Positions 35,960 to 43,517 of a DNA stretch of 64,000 nt are shown here, one piece after another (within the stretch, counting starts at the first letter, position 1; each line of letters opens with the position of its first letter). Below the pieces are notes generated by a model, which was not told the origin of the DNA, made no database searches, and saw nothing but the letters and a program-made list of their open reading frames with translations. The position numbers and the translations under genes are program-made. The stretch covers positions 62,001-126,000 of the forward strand of contig NZ_BMCS01000003.1 of the NCBI RefSeq assembly GCF_014635305.1, in the 5' to 3' direction. The DNA is from Williamsia phyllosphaerae (lineage in GTDB: Bacteria > Actinomycetota > Actinomycetes > Mycobacteriales > Mycobacteriaceae).

Positions 35960-36354
35960 AAATCATCAACATCTGCAACACCGAACCGTGGACCGAACAC
36001 GCACCATGCCGCGGCAAACACGAACTGTTCGACCCACGCGGCACCAAACGACGCGCCGAATACGCCGAAGCCCTCGCCATCTGCGCCACCTGCCCATTCA
36101 CCCAAGAATGCTGGGAGTACGCCAACCGCAACGACACCCGCGGCGGCGTATGGGGTGGCGTCATCTTCAACGAACACCACAAGTTCGAAGGCGGACAAAC
36201 AGGTAAGGGCCGCGAACCCATCACCCACGGCACACCCAGCGGCTACAAGCAACACACCCGCCGTGGTGAACCAGCCTGCACCGAATGCCGACTCGCGAAC
36301 AACCGCTACGCCGCCGACAAGCGCAACGCCCGCACGAAAGGGCTCACCGCATGA
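35956..36354 (+). CDS. WhiB-family iron-sulfur transcription regulator
   Basis: 132 residues. The four cluster ligands are Cys18 (APCRG), Cys43 and Cys46 (ICATCP) and Cys52 (QECW), followed by the GGVWGG turn near 63-68. WhiB proteins hold a 4Fe-4S cluster and bind the primary sigma factor. The C-terminus (HGTPSGYKQHTRRGEPACTE, CRLANNRYAADKR) is the short repeat-like region seen in phage WhiBs. Phage WhiB proteins can block host WhiB2 and affect superinfection; that role here is inferred. Confidence 0.9.
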   Translation: MKIINICNTEPWTEHAPCRGKHELFDPRGTKRRAEYAEALAICATCPFTQECWEYANRNDTRGGVWGGVIFNEHHKFEGGQTGKGREPITHGTPSGYKQHTRRGEPACTECRLANNRYAADKRNARTKGLTA

Positions 36355-36473
36355 GCGACGACGAAGCACCGGACCCCGATCCCGAAACCCTGTGCACCGT
36401 CTGCGACAACGACACCCCAACCGTGCGGTGCTGCGGACAAGACCTCTCATACGAGCGCCTAGGAGATTACTGA
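36351..36473 (+). CDS. Small cysteine-rich acidic protein
   Basis: 40 residues: acidic start (SDDEAPDPDPE) and LCTVCDNDTPTVRCCGQDL, three or four cysteines spaced like a zinc knuckle. Coupled to WhiB by ATGA. Unknown function. Confidence 0.6.
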   Translation: MSDDEAPDPDPETLCTVCDNDTPTVRCCGQDLSYERLGDY

Positions 36474-36595
36474 TGCAGCAGCAGGAACCCGACTACGAGA
36501 CCAGACACCAGGACCGAGCAGAGGCGCGGTACTTCCCAACCGCCGAACAACTCGAAGACCGCTACGTGCGAATGCTGGAGAGGGACAACAGATGA
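36473..36595 (+). CDS. Small charged helical protein
   Basis: 40 residues, one strongly charged helix (YETRHQDRAEARYFPTAEQL, EDRYVRMLERDNR). AGGAGATTACTG precedes the ATG. Its stop overlaps the exonuclease start, so it may be expressed with the recombination genes. Confidence 0.6.
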   Translation: MQQQEPDYETRHQDRAEARYFPTAEQLEDRYVRMLERDNR

Positions 36596-37272
36596 CACTC
36601 AGAACATTTGACCACCTCGAACAAGGCTCCGAGGAATGGTTGGCGGCACGCTGCGGACTCATCACCGCCTCAGTCGTCGGGAAGCTCATCACCGAGAAGA
36701 CCGTCAAACCAGCCAGCAATCCCGAGTCACGCGGCCTCACAGCCCAGCTCGCAGCCGAACGCATCACCGGCTGGACCGAACCCACCTACGTCAACTTCGA
36801 CATGCAGCGCGGCCTCGACGACGAACCCGTAGCCCGAGCCAAGTATGCCGAGCACTATGCCCCCGTCACCGAGGTTGGCTTCATGGTCGAGGACAAATGG
36901 GGATTCCAGATCGGCTACTCACCCGATGGACTCGTCGGTGATGACGGGCTCATCGAGATCAAGTCGCGCCGTCAGAAGACGCAACTCACCACCGTCCTCA
37001 ACGACCACCCACCCATCGAGAACATGGCCCAACTGCAGTGCGGGCTACTCGTCACCGGGCGGCAATGGATCGACTACGTGTCGTTCTGCGGGGGACTGCC
37101 CCTCTACGTCAAACGGGCCTACCCGCAACCCAACTGGTTCGACGCGATCATCCAAGCCTGCCGCAACTTCGAAGACAACGCCGCCGAGATGATCGCCACC
37201 TTCAAAGAGTCCGTCGAAGGACTCCCCACCACCGAACGCAACATCTTCGACCAGGAGATCTCCTTCTCATGA
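36592..37272 (+). CDS. YqaJ-type phage exonuclease
   Basis: 226 residues. The lambda-exonuclease/YqaJ fold shows SEEWLAARCGLITASVVGKL, then Glu in the helix before GYSPDGLV (Asp112) and IEIKSRR (Glu122, Lys124), the two-metal catalytic set. It chews one strand of double-stranded DNA for recombination by single-strand annealing. The partner would be the annealing protein; the gene at 37811 is the nearest candidate, separated from it by an inserted endonuclease gene. Confidence 0.9.
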   Translation: MTLRTFDHLEQGSEEWLAARCGLITASVVGKLITEKTVKPASNPESRGLTAQLAAERITGWTEPTYVNFDMQRGLDDEPVARAKYAEHYAPVTEVGFMVEDKWGFQIGYSPDGLVGDDGLIEIKSRRQKTQLTTVLNDHPPIENMAQLQCGLLVTGRQWIDYVSFCGGLPLYVKRAYPQPNWFDAIIQACRNFEDNAAEMIATFKESVEGLPTTERNIFDQEISFS

Positions 37273-37814
37273 ACATCACCGAAGACGACACGGCAGAGGT
37301 GTGGCGTCCCATACCCGGCTACGAGAACGCCTACGACGCATCCAACCTTGGCCGAGTCCGGTCCCGTGACCGAGTTACCGACCGCGGTCGGAAGTGGAGT
37401 GGGCGCGTTCTCCGTCAGCCGACCATGAAGAACGGCTACCGCATTGTCACTCTGTGGCGAGGTGGCAGCCAGAAGTCCCACCTGGTCCATCGCCTAGTAC
37501 TTGCAGCGTTTAACGGATGGCCTGAGAGCGGCGCGGAAGGTCGGCACCTCGATGGCGACCAGACCAATAACGCTCTCGCGAACCTGGCCTGGGGAAGCCA
37601 CTCGGACAACCAGTTCGACCAGGTCGCGCATGGCATGCATTCAAATGCCGCTAAGACTCACTGCCCTCTCGGGCATCCGTACAACGAGATGAACACCTAC
37701 GTGTACCCAGGCAAGCCGCATCGGATGTGCCGGACATGTCGAACGAATTACCAACGGACGTATCAGCGGAACCTCCGCGCCGCGCGCCGCACAGCTAAGG
37801 AGAACGCAGCATGA
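37269..37814 (+). CDS. HNH homing endonuclease with NUMOD4 motif
   Basis: 181 residues. EVWRPIPGYENAYDASNLGR is the NUMOD4 DNA-binding motif; SHLVHRLVLAAFNGWPESGA, RHLDGDQTNNALANLAWGS is the HNH nuclease; a C-terminal CRTCRTNYQRTYQ piece follows. Such free-standing genes spread by cutting alleles that lack them. It overlaps both neighbours only by four bases, so it is neatly inserted in the operon between exonuclease and its likely partner. Confidence 0.9.
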   Translation: MNITEDDTAEVWRPIPGYENAYDASNLGRVRSRDRVTDRGRKWSGRVLRQPTMKNGYRIVTLWRGGSQKSHLVHRLVLAAFNGWPESGAEGRHLDGDQTNNALANLAWGSHSDNQFDQVAHGMHSNAAKTHCPLGHPYNEMNTYVYPGKPHRMCRTCRTNYQRTYQRNLRAARRTAKENAA

Positions 37815-38386
37815 GCACCCAAGAGGTCGACCTTCTCACGGCCGCAGCAGCCAACTCTGACCAGATCGAAGCCGGAGACTTCCTGACCGGGCCACGGATC
37901 GTGACGATCGAATCGGTGAGTCGCGGCTCCGCGGAGCAGCCAGTGAACATCCACCTGGTCGAGTTTCCCGGTCGAGCCTTCCGCCCCTGTAAATCCATGA
38001 TCCGCGTCCTGCTCGCAGCGTGGGGAGAGAAGGCGCAGACCTACGTCGGTAGACGTATGCAGCTCTACAGGGACCCGAAGGTTGTCTTCGGGGGCAAGGA
38101 AGTCGGCGGGGTCCGTATCAGCGCGCTCTCGCACATCGAGAAGTCCTGCACCGTGCAACTGATGGTCACCCGCGGCCGACGTGCCCCCTTCACTGTCGAA
38201 CCCCTCGCCGAGCAGCCGTCCAAGATCCGCCTCGACGAAGCCAAGATTGCCGCATCCACCCTCGAACAGTGCGGTAAGGCACGCGACTACCTCACCAAGT
38301 TCAAGGCCAGCGAACCCGAACGCGCCACGGAACTGCTCGCCCTCGTCGCCAAGCGCGAAACCGAACTCGCAGGGGACACAGCATGA
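37811..38386 (+). CDS. Conserved phage protein next to the exonuclease (recombination-module candidate)
   Basis: 191 residues. IEAGDFLTGPRIVTIESVSR, then WGEKAQTYVGRRMQLYRDPK, VVFGGKEVGGVRISALSHIE and a C-terminal helix (about 145-190). The first 140 residues are beta-rich, compatible with an OB-like fold. It accompanies YqaJ exonucleases in related phages as I recall, so a single-strand DNA-binding or annealing role is possible but not shown by any motif. Confidence 0.7.
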   Translation: MSTQEVDLLTAAAANSDQIEAGDFLTGPRIVTIESVSRGSAEQPVNIHLVEFPGRAFRPCKSMIRVLLAAWGEKAQTYVGRRMQLYRDPKVVFGGKEVGGVRISALSHIEKSCTVQLMVTRGRRAPFTVEPLAEQPSKIRLDEAKIAASTLEQCGKARDYLTKFKASEPERATELLALVAKRETELAGDTA

Positions 38387-38652
38387 GCAGCAAAGACATG
38401 CGTGCCCTCGCTGACAGCATCAGTGCCGCAGCCGACACCATCACCGCCCTCAACGTCAGCAACGGACACGGACGCGACCTCGCCTGGAAATCACGCGACC
38501 TCCACAGCCACGCATTCGCACTCCGCATCGAAGCCGACGAACTCGACAACCGCGACGACGAACCCGACAACCCCGAATACGACTGCATCGACTGTGGCGC
38601 CCCCGAGTTCGCGCGACACCACCACACATGCCGGCACGGGGCAGACGAATGA
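38383..38652 (+). CDS. Small phage protein with CxxC/His cluster
   Basis: 89 residues. Helical N-terminal half (MRALADSISAAADTITALNV), acidic linker, then DCIDCGAPEFARHHHTCRHG, a likely zinc site. Overlaps the methyltransferase start by four bases. Unknown role. Confidence 0.65.
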   Translation: MSSKDMRALADSISAAADTITALNVSNGHGRDLAWKSRDLHSHAFALRIEADELDNRDDEPDNPEYDCIDCGAPEFARHHHTCRHGADE

Positions 38653-39644
38653 GCGGGCCACGTATTGGCTCGCTGTGCTCCGGTTACGGCGGCATCGATC
38701 TGGCGGTCGAGCAGTTCTTCGGCGCTAGGACGGCGTGGCATTGCGAGTACGAGCCCGGGCCGTCCAAGATCCTTGCCCACCACTGGGACGTACCCAACCA
38801 CCATGACCTCACCGCTGTCGACTGGGACACGGTCGAACCCGTCGACATCCTCACCGCAGGCTGGCCGTGCCAGCCCTGGTCTGTCGCCGGCGCACAGAAA
38901 GGCATCGAAGATGAGCGAGCAATCTGGCCTGGAGTCGCGGATGCCATTCGCCGTCTACGACCGAGACACGTCGTGCTGGAGAACGTGCCAGCCATCGTTG
39001 TTCTCGGAGAGCTTGCCCGAGCAGTCGGCGACCTGGCCTCGCTCGGGTATGACTCGCAGTGGCAATGCCTTCGAGCGTCCGACATCGGGGCACCACACCG
39101 GCGTGAGCGGTGCTTCATCCTTGCTAGCGACACCGACAGCCTGGCTAGGGCGGAGGGGGTCACACTCAGTGGGCGATCCGCGGCGATGGGTGAACCCGGA
39201 GCGATCCAACGAGTTGTCGGATCAGATGGCGCACATGCTGTTACCGACCCCGAACACCCCTTCGGGTGGACAGGGAATCAGAGACGATGCGGACTGGCGC
39301 GGCAACACCCCGTACAGGCCTGGCACCACATCAAAGATTCAAGTGCACCTGGGAGCGATCGACAAGCTGCTGATGTCAACTGGGGGCCTTATCGTGCCGC
39401 CATCGAACGCTGGGAGGCAGCCCTCGGTCGACCAGCACCAGCCCCAACTGAACCAGGACGCAACGGACAGCGCCTCTCGCCTCTTCTAGTTGAGTGGATG
39501 ATGGGGCTGCCCGCCGGCTGGGTCACTGACCCCGCCATTGGGCTGACTCGTAACGAGCAGTTGAAGGCGCTGGGAAATGGAGTCGTGCCGCAGCAAGCGT
39601 TGGCGGCGCTGGACTTGCTGTCAGACGTGGAGATCGCAGCATGA
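38649..39644 (+). CDS. DNA (cytosine-5) methyltransferase
   Basis: 331 residues. Motif I IGSLCSGYGGIDLAVEQFFG binds AdoMet; motif IV GWPCQPWS has nucleophile Cys74; motif VI is LENV (111-113); motif VIII is GAPHRRERCFILA; the C-terminus has GNGVVPQQ (motif X). Target recognition is in the variable part (about 165-265). No restriction enzyme is adjacent, so it is an orphan enzyme that probably protects phage DNA. A second long frame with recognisable protein sequence runs inside this gene (38911-39489). Confidence 0.93.
   Translation: MSGPRIGSLCSGYGGIDLAVEQFFGARTAWHCEYEPGPSKILAHHWDVPNHHDLTAVDWDTVEPVDILTAGWPCQPWSVAGAQKGIEDERAIWPGVADAIRRLRPRHVVLENVPAIVVLGELARAVGDLASLGYDSQWQCLRASDIGAPHRRERCFILASDTDSLARAEGVTLSGRSAAMGEPGAIQRVVGSDGAHAVTDPEHPFGWTGNQRRCGLARQHPVQAWHHIKDSSAPGSDRQAADVNWGPYRAAIERWEAALGRPAPAPTEPGRNGQRLSPLLVEWMMGLPAGWVTDPAIGLTRNEQLKALGNGVVPQQALAALDLLSDVEIAA
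38911..39489 (+). CDS. Overprinted frame inside the methyltransferase gene
   Basis: 192 codons in the +1 frame from ATG 38911. The translation contains YDRDTSCWRTCQPSLFSESL, TWPRSGMTRSGNAFERPTSG, SSLLATPTAW, GDPRRWVNPERSNELSDQMA and LLPTPNTPSGGQGIRDDADW. These are hallmarks of a phage family that I recall as separate proteins near methyltransferases (WPRSGMTR-G, PTP, NPxRSNELSD). The same DNA encodes methyltransferase motifs VI-VIII in the other frame. Either both frames are expressed or the second is a copying relic; no strong ribosome site is visible. Confidence 0.45.
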   Translation: MSEQSGLESRMPFAVYDRDTSCWRTCQPSLFSESLPEQSATWPRSGMTRSGNAFERPTSGHHTGVSGASSLLATPTAWLGRRGSHSVGDPRRWVNPERSNELSDQMAHMLLPTPNTPSGGQGIRDDADWRGNTPYRPGTTSKIQVHLGAIDKLLMSTGGLIVPPSNAGRQPSVDQHQPQLNQDATDSASRLF

Positions 39645-39772
39645 CCGCGGACCTCGACCCCCTGCAGCCCACCTTGTTCCCCGACCCACCTGTCTTTTGT
39701 TGGGTGTGTGCCCGGATGATGGGTGCGCGTCCTGTGGGGTGCGGTTCGTGGTGTGTGGGGGACGAAGCGTGA
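39641..39772 (+). CDS. Small cysteine-containing protein
   Basis: 43 residues: TADLDPLQPTLFPDPPVFCW then VCARMMGARPVGCGSWCVGD, five cysteines in the second half. Starts in the ATGA of the methyltransferase stop and ends in the GTGA of the next gene. Unknown function. Confidence 0.55.
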   Translation: MTADLDPLQPTLFPDPPVFCWVCARMMGARPVGCGSWCVGDEA

Positions 39773-39975
39773 CCCGCGCATGGTCGGGTCCACGCTGCCC
39801 CGAATGCCGTTCGCCGGTGAACTCTTGGTCGGTGCGTGCGTGCATGAACTGTGTTGTGGCGCAACAACAAAACGGTGTTGTCGCTGGTAGAATAGACGAA
39901 ACCGGCCGTGTTGTTGACGCAACCCGACCGGCTTCTAACCGCACCATTTCTGAGTCAACCAGAAAGGAGGGCTAG
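39769..39975 (+). CDS. Small zinc-ribbon protein
   Basis: 68 residues, GTG start. RCPECRSPVNSWSVRACMNC is a four-cysteine zinc ribbon. The second half (VVAQQQNGVVAGRIDETGRV) may bind partners. An extended -10-like TGGTAGAAT lies inside it at 39888-39896 and could start an internal transcript. Unknown function. Confidence 0.6.
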   Translation: MTRAWSGPRCPECRSPVNSWSVRACMNCVVAQQQNGVVAGRIDETGRVVDATRPASNRTISESTRKEG

Positions 39976-39977
39976 TG

Positions 39978-40151
39978 ATGAATTCTAGCCCCTGGAAAGT
40001 TTTCGGTCCCCGCCCGCTTCACTGCTGGGAGGACAACGACGACAGCACCGCTACGTGCATGTTGTTCGACGCCCATGACGGGCCACACCACTTCGTCCCC
40101 GACGCAGACATCTCCGTGTCGTTCGCGCCTGCTGACGAGGCGGACGCATGA
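39978..40151 (+). CDS. Small phage protein, unknown
   Basis: 57 residues (MNSSPWKVFGPRPLHCWEDN, DDSTATCMLFDAHDGPHHFV). AAAGGAGG lies eight bases before ATG 39978, the best ribosome site in this region; GTG 39975 is an alternative. Acidic, with two Cys and several His. No family recognised. Confidence 0.6.
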   Translation: MNSSPWKVFGPRPLHCWEDNDDSTATCMLFDAHDGPHHFVPDADISVSFAPADEADA

Positions 40152-40528
40152 CACTCACGATCATCTTCGTCGCCGGGGTTGCCACCCCGTTCGCCCTCTA
40201 TGGTCTCGGGTTGCTGGCCTGGTCCGCATACGACTACCTGACCGCAAAGTGGACCGCATCACGTGACTTCACCACGGCGTCCGCAAGCGCTCGCCGATTC
40301 CTGATCATCAACATGGTCGAAGAACTGATGCAGGCATCCCACGCAAGGGCCTTTCGATTCCCCGGCAATCGGGTCTTCCTGATCCGCTCCACGCCTCGGC
40401 ACGAGTTCGACCCTGTGGCAAACGGATACATCCTCATCACCGGCAAGTACGACAAAACCTCGCGTCTGATGAACGGGGTATTCGACGAGATTGGGTTTGC
40501 CGTTCCGGATGAGGTGGAGGAGCCGTGA
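40148..40528 (+). CDS. Membrane-anchored phage protein
   Basis: 126 residues. N-terminal membrane helix (LTIIFVAGVATPFALYGLGL) then a soluble basic domain (SARRFLIINMVEELMQASHA). Inner-membrane attachment inferred. Overlaps both neighbours by four bases. Unknown function. Confidence 0.65.
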   Translation: MTLTIIFVAGVATPFALYGLGLLAWSAYDYLTAKWTASRDFTTASASARRFLIINMVEELMQASHARAFRFPGNRVFLIRSTPRHEFDPVANGYILITGKYDKTSRLMNGVFDEIGFAVPDEVEEP

Positions 40529-40821
40529 CCAGTAAGCGATTGAGAGTCGCCCCCACGCCGTCAGCGACACCACTGACCGTTGACGAGGTGCAGCAGAACG
40601 GGAACGTCCTCGCAAAGAAGATCCGCCGCGACATCCTCAGCGCGCTGTTCCACTCATCGAACGTCGGTGCGGCTGGCGCATTCAATGAGAAGTACACGCC
40701 CTACAACATTCGAGCGATCCGCAACGAGGCTCGCCAAGCGATCGATGCCTGGCAAGAAGTCGAGGCCGCAGCAACGGAACTGTTGGATCAGGCCAAGCGT
40801 ATGCGGTCCGGTGGTGCCTGA
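40525..40821 (+). CDS. Small phage protein upstream of the replication initiator
   Basis: 98 residues, GTG start in a GTGA overlap. Basic, helical: VLAKKIRRDILSALFHSSNV, then NIRAIRNEARQAIDAWQEVE. Could bind DNA. Its stop shares one base with the initiator start. No family recognised. Confidence 0.65.
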   Translation: MTSKRLRVAPTPSATPLTVDEVQQNGNVLAKKIRRDILSALFHSSNVGAAGAFNEKYTPYNIRAIRNEARQAIDAWQEVEAAATELLDQAKRMRSGGA

Positions 40822-41846
40822 TGCCTAAGGCAAGAGATCACGCCCGGATGCACACCGACATCTGGGGCAACGACGACTGGCTTGACCTCACCGTCGACGC
40901 CCAAAACCTGTACATGATGCTCTACACCAGCCCCGCTCTGTCGCTCTGCGGTGCCGCTGACTGGCATGTTGGCAGGCTCTGCAACCGGGCCGCGGACTGG
41001 ACGCCGGCGAAGATCGAACGCGCCGCCGAGGAACTGTCCGAACGCCTGTTTCTCATCATCGACACCGAGACGGACGAGTGCCTGCTGCGGTCATGGGTGA
41101 AGCATGACGGACTGTGGCGCACCCCCAACATGGCCGTCTCCGTCACCAACGCACGGGCCGATCTCGCATCCCGTACGTTGCGTGGCGTCATCGTCCACGA
41201 GGTCCGAAAGTTGCGTGATGCGGAGCCTGAATCGACGTCGTGGGAGAAGGACGCGGTGAAGGGGATGCTGCGTCAAAACGCAGTCGACCCTGAGGAACTG
41301 CCCCCGTTTAAGGGTGCTTCTAACCCTGGCTCTAAGGGTGCCTCTAACCCTTACGTTAACCCCGGCTCTAAGGGTGGGCTTGAAGAAGATCTAAGGGATG
41401 GGGTTAAGGGTGCCTCCAACGGTGGCCCTACTACCTCTACCTCTATTACTACTACCTCTACCAAAAGCTCTAGTGCACGAGCGCGCCGCGAACCCCACCC
41501 AATTCCCGACTCCTGGCAGCCCACCGACATGCATCGCGCGAAGGTCGGGTCGACCGTCAAAGCCGGTGTCGATGTCGACTTCGAAGCCGAGCAATTTCGC
41601 AACCACGCAATCGCCAATGACAGACGGCAAGCGAACTGGGATGCCTCGTTCGCGACGTGGCTCGGTAGATCCGAACCACGCAAGCAAGACGCCAGACGGG
41701 CACCCGATGGCCGAGAGCTCACCAAACGCGAACGCCAGTTCCTCGACCTCGAGCTCAAGAAAGACAACCCCAACCCTGCCGTCCTCGCGCAGTTCGGCAT
41801 GACACCCAACAACCACCTCCGAGCAGTCCAGGGCGGCACAGCATGA
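40821..41846 (+). CDS. Phage replication initiator (helix-turn-helix/DnaD-like)
   Basis: 341 residues. N-terminal domain (ARMHTDIWGNDDWLDLTVDA, QNLYMMLYTSPALSLCGAAD, WTPAKIERAAEELSERLFLI) is the winged helix of replisome-organiser proteins. A repeated linker KGASNPGSKGASNPYVNPGS sits near 155-175, and a Ser/Thr-rich stretch follows (about 195-215). The C-terminal half is charged and helical. The linker DNA carries iteron-like repeats, as in lambda O, so the origin probably lies inside the gene. The next gene may load the helicase. Confidence 0.8.
   Translation: MPKARDHARMHTDIWGNDDWLDLTVDAQNLYMMLYTSPALSLCGAADWHVGRLCNRAADWTPAKIERAAEELSERLFLIIDTETDECLLRSWVKHDGLWRTPNMAVSVTNARADLASRTLRGVIVHEVRKLRDAEPESTSWEKDAVKGMLRQNAVDPEELPPFKGASNPGSKGASNPYVNPGSKGGLEEDLRDGVKGASNGGPTTSTSITTTSTKSSSARARREPHPIPDSWQPTDMHRAKVGSTVKAGVDVDFEAEQFRNHAIANDRRQANWDASFATWLGRSEPRKQDARRAPDGRELTKRERQFLDLELKKDNPNPAVLAQFGMTPNNHLRAVQGGTA
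41309..41420 (+). repeat. Iteron-like repeats inside the initiator gene, candidate origin
   Basis: TAAGGGTGCTTCTAACCC at 41309-41326 and TAAGGGTGCCTCTAACCC at 41333-41350 are 24 bases apart; further partial copies are TTAACCCC/TAAGGGTG near 41356-41376 and TTAAGGGTGCCTCCAAC at 41404-41420. Each has arms AAGGGT/AACCC in inverted order. A pyrimidine-rich, AT-richer strand (CTACCTC-type repeats) follows at about 41427-41461, suitable for opening. Confidence 0.6.
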
Positions 41847-42178
41847 CCAGAGACCAGATCATCGAACTCCTGCAAGTGATCCAAAGCTACGACTCACGCA
41901 CCATCGACGAGTTGGCCATCCACACGTGGGGCAAAGCGGCTGAGATCGGACGGTGGGCGCCAGAACCCGCCGCGGCAGCAGTTCATGCCCACTACGCCGA
42001 TACGACGGCCTGGTTGATGCCAGGGCACATCACGCAGGCAATCCGGTCAGCGGCACGACAGCCCGCACCTGTCGACGAGGTGGTGTTCGCGTTGGACAAG
42101 CCTGTTGCGTCTCCTGAGCGTCGAGCCGAGTTGATGGCGCAGATCCGGCAGCTCGGCGACAAGAAGGCTGTGCGGTGA
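41843..42178 (+). CDS. Small protein after the initiator (helicase-loader candidate)
   Basis: 111 residues, mostly helical: TRDQIIELLQVIQSYDSRTI, then PAAAAVHAHYADTTAWLMPG, HITQAIRSAAR. The pattern (two helices, then HY...W..PG.I) is common in actinophage genes following the replication initiator. A helicase-loading role is inferred from position only. ATGA overlap on both sides. Confidence 0.6.
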   Translation: MTRDQIIELLQVIQSYDSRTIDELAIHTWGKAAEIGRWAPEPAAAAVHAHYADTTAWLMPGHITQAIRSAARQPAPVDEVVFALDKPVASPERRAELMAQIRQLGDKKAVR

Positions 42179-42606
42179 GCGACCTAACCACATCGACGAC
42201 CCTGTTCGTCCCGGGCCATCCAGCCGCGCAAGGTTCGAAGGCGTTCAAGGGGATGCGCAACGGGAAGCCGATCCTGGTGGAGCAGTCGGGTCGCGTTGCC
42301 CCGTGGCGGCAATCGGTGGCAACAGCAGCGAGGTTCGTCCACCCCGATCTGGTGACGGGTCCTGTGTCGGTGCGCCTGGAGTTTGTGATGCCGCGCCCGA
42401 AGTCAGCTAAGCGCGACGTGGTGGTGCCGGCGACGAAACGCACGGGTGATTTGGACAAACTTTCTAGGGCCGTTTTCGACGCACTCTCCGGATCAGCATT
42501 CGTCGATGACGCACAAGTCACCGAACTCCACGCCACCAAACGGGTCGCACTCACCGATGAGGCACCCGGAGTACGCATCACCCTCACCACTAGGGAGCAG
42601 CAATGA
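42175..42606 (+). CDS. RusA-like Holliday-junction resolvase
   Basis: 143 residues, GTG start. FVPGHPAAQGSKAFKGMRNG and VEFVMPRPKSAKR-type segments, then GDLDKLSRAVFDALSGSAFV, DDAQVTELHATKR, with the conserved acidic residues Asp (GDLDK) and Asp-Asp (VDDAQV). It cuts four-way junctions made during phage replication and recombination. Confidence 0.92.
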   Translation: MSDLTTSTTLFVPGHPAAQGSKAFKGMRNGKPILVEQSGRVAPWRQSVATAARFVHPDLVTGPVSVRLEFVMPRPKSAKRDVVVPATKRTGDLDKLSRAVFDALSGSAFVDDAQVTELHATKRVALTDEAPGVRITLTTREQQ

Positions 42607-42968
42607 GCGAGACCGTGCGCGAAGCACTCAACGTTGTCGACGACACCATGTCGTTCTCTAGCCGCGATTGGGGCGCATCAGCCGATCTCGCAATCCTCTG
42701 GGCGGTGTTCTGCGGATGGGACGACGAGGACAACCCGACCGAATCCGCCTACCCGGAACTCGCTGAACGGTTCGGTTGGGCGGCTGAGGATGTCGCCAAG
42801 TTCCGACAGTTCCACGCAGCGATCCAGTCGGCACGCAGCGAGACCCCCGCTAACCCGTCTGATTCGCTTCGTGCCCGCCTAACAGCCTTCGCCCGCGACT
42901 GCACCCTGAACGGCGACATGACACCCGCTGCAGAACGAATGCTGCGGCAGATATTGGAGGAAAGCTGA
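42603..42968 (+). CDS. Small phage protein, unknown
   Basis: 121 residues, acidic and helical (DWGASADLAILWAVFCGWDD, YPELAERFGWAAEDVAKFRQ). Overlaps RusA by four bases; shares a base with the next gene. No family recognised. Confidence 0.65.
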   Translation: MSETVREALNVVDDTMSFSSRDWGASADLAILWAVFCGWDDEDNPTESAYPELAERFGWAAEDVAKFRQFHAAIQSARSETPANPSDSLRARLTAFARDCTLNGDMTPAAERMLRQILEES

Positions 42969-43156
42969 TGAGACTGTTCAATCACACCCGGCCCCCACGC
43001 GTACGGATCTTCGACAGCAACGGGCAACAAATCCTGATCGGCACCAACGAACTCGTAGACGTCATCGTCCGAGAAGGCTCCGTGCACAGCTACACCAGCA
43101 CATCCGACGACGGATCCATTGGCGGCGCATTCATAAACGCGGAAGTGGCGCGATGA
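42968..43156 (+). CDS. Small phage protein, unknown
   Basis: 62 residues, beta-rich (PRVRIFDSNGQQILIGTNEL). GGAGGAAAGCTG precedes the ATG. Stop overlaps the next ATG. Unknown function. Confidence 0.6.
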   Translation: MRLFNHTRPPRVRIFDSNGQQILIGTNELVDVIVREGSVHSYTSTSDDGSIGGAFINAEVAR

Positions 43157-43329
43157 CGGCACCGCTAATGCCAACCCGGTGCAGGTTCGGGATACACCGC
43201 TGGACCGTCTGGTCAATCGGCGGCATCACGACCGTCACCGATGACTGGGGTGGCGTGACCGAGAAGCGCCGCCACTACAAGGACTGCGTCCTTTGCAGAA
43301 AATCCAAATGCAAACTCAGGAGGGGCTAA
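43153..43329 (+). CDS. Small cysteine/histidine-containing protein
   Basis: 58 residues: TRCRFGIHRWTVWSIGGITT ends with HYKDCVLCRKSKCKLRRG, a likely zinc-binding tail. This CRFGIHRW...C..C pattern is common in actinophage early genes. Unknown role. Confidence 0.6.
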   Translation: MTAPLMPTRCRFGIHRWTVWSIGGITTVTDDWGGVTEKRRHYKDCVLCRKSKCKLRRG

Positions 43330-43517
43330 TGAGCACCGAACAGCAGAAGTGCCCGCACTGCGGTAACCCGATCGCACGCACATCCCGCAGCAGCAACACC
43401 GAGTGGCAAGCGACGCCCAACAGCCTGGTCAAAATCGGGAAGCTGATTTACGGCGGCGGCGGCAAAAGCGGACCCAATGGTGGCACAACCTACTTCGACC
43501 CTCCGGAGACCCGATGA
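43329..43517 (+). CDS. Small zinc-ribbon protein
   Basis: 62 residues. KCPHCGNPIAR near the start is half a zinc ribbon; the rest is Gly/Ser-rich. ATG shares a base with the previous stop after CAGGAGGGGCT. Unknown function. Confidence 0.6.
   Translation: MSTEQQKCPHCGNPIARTSRSSNTEWQATPNSLVKIGKLIYGGGGKSGPNGGTTYFDPPETR

Noticed and set aside
39888-39896. TGGTAGAAT as a promoter for a new operon
   Set aside because: No -35 element and it lies inside a coding frame; only mentioned as a possibility in the gene entry.
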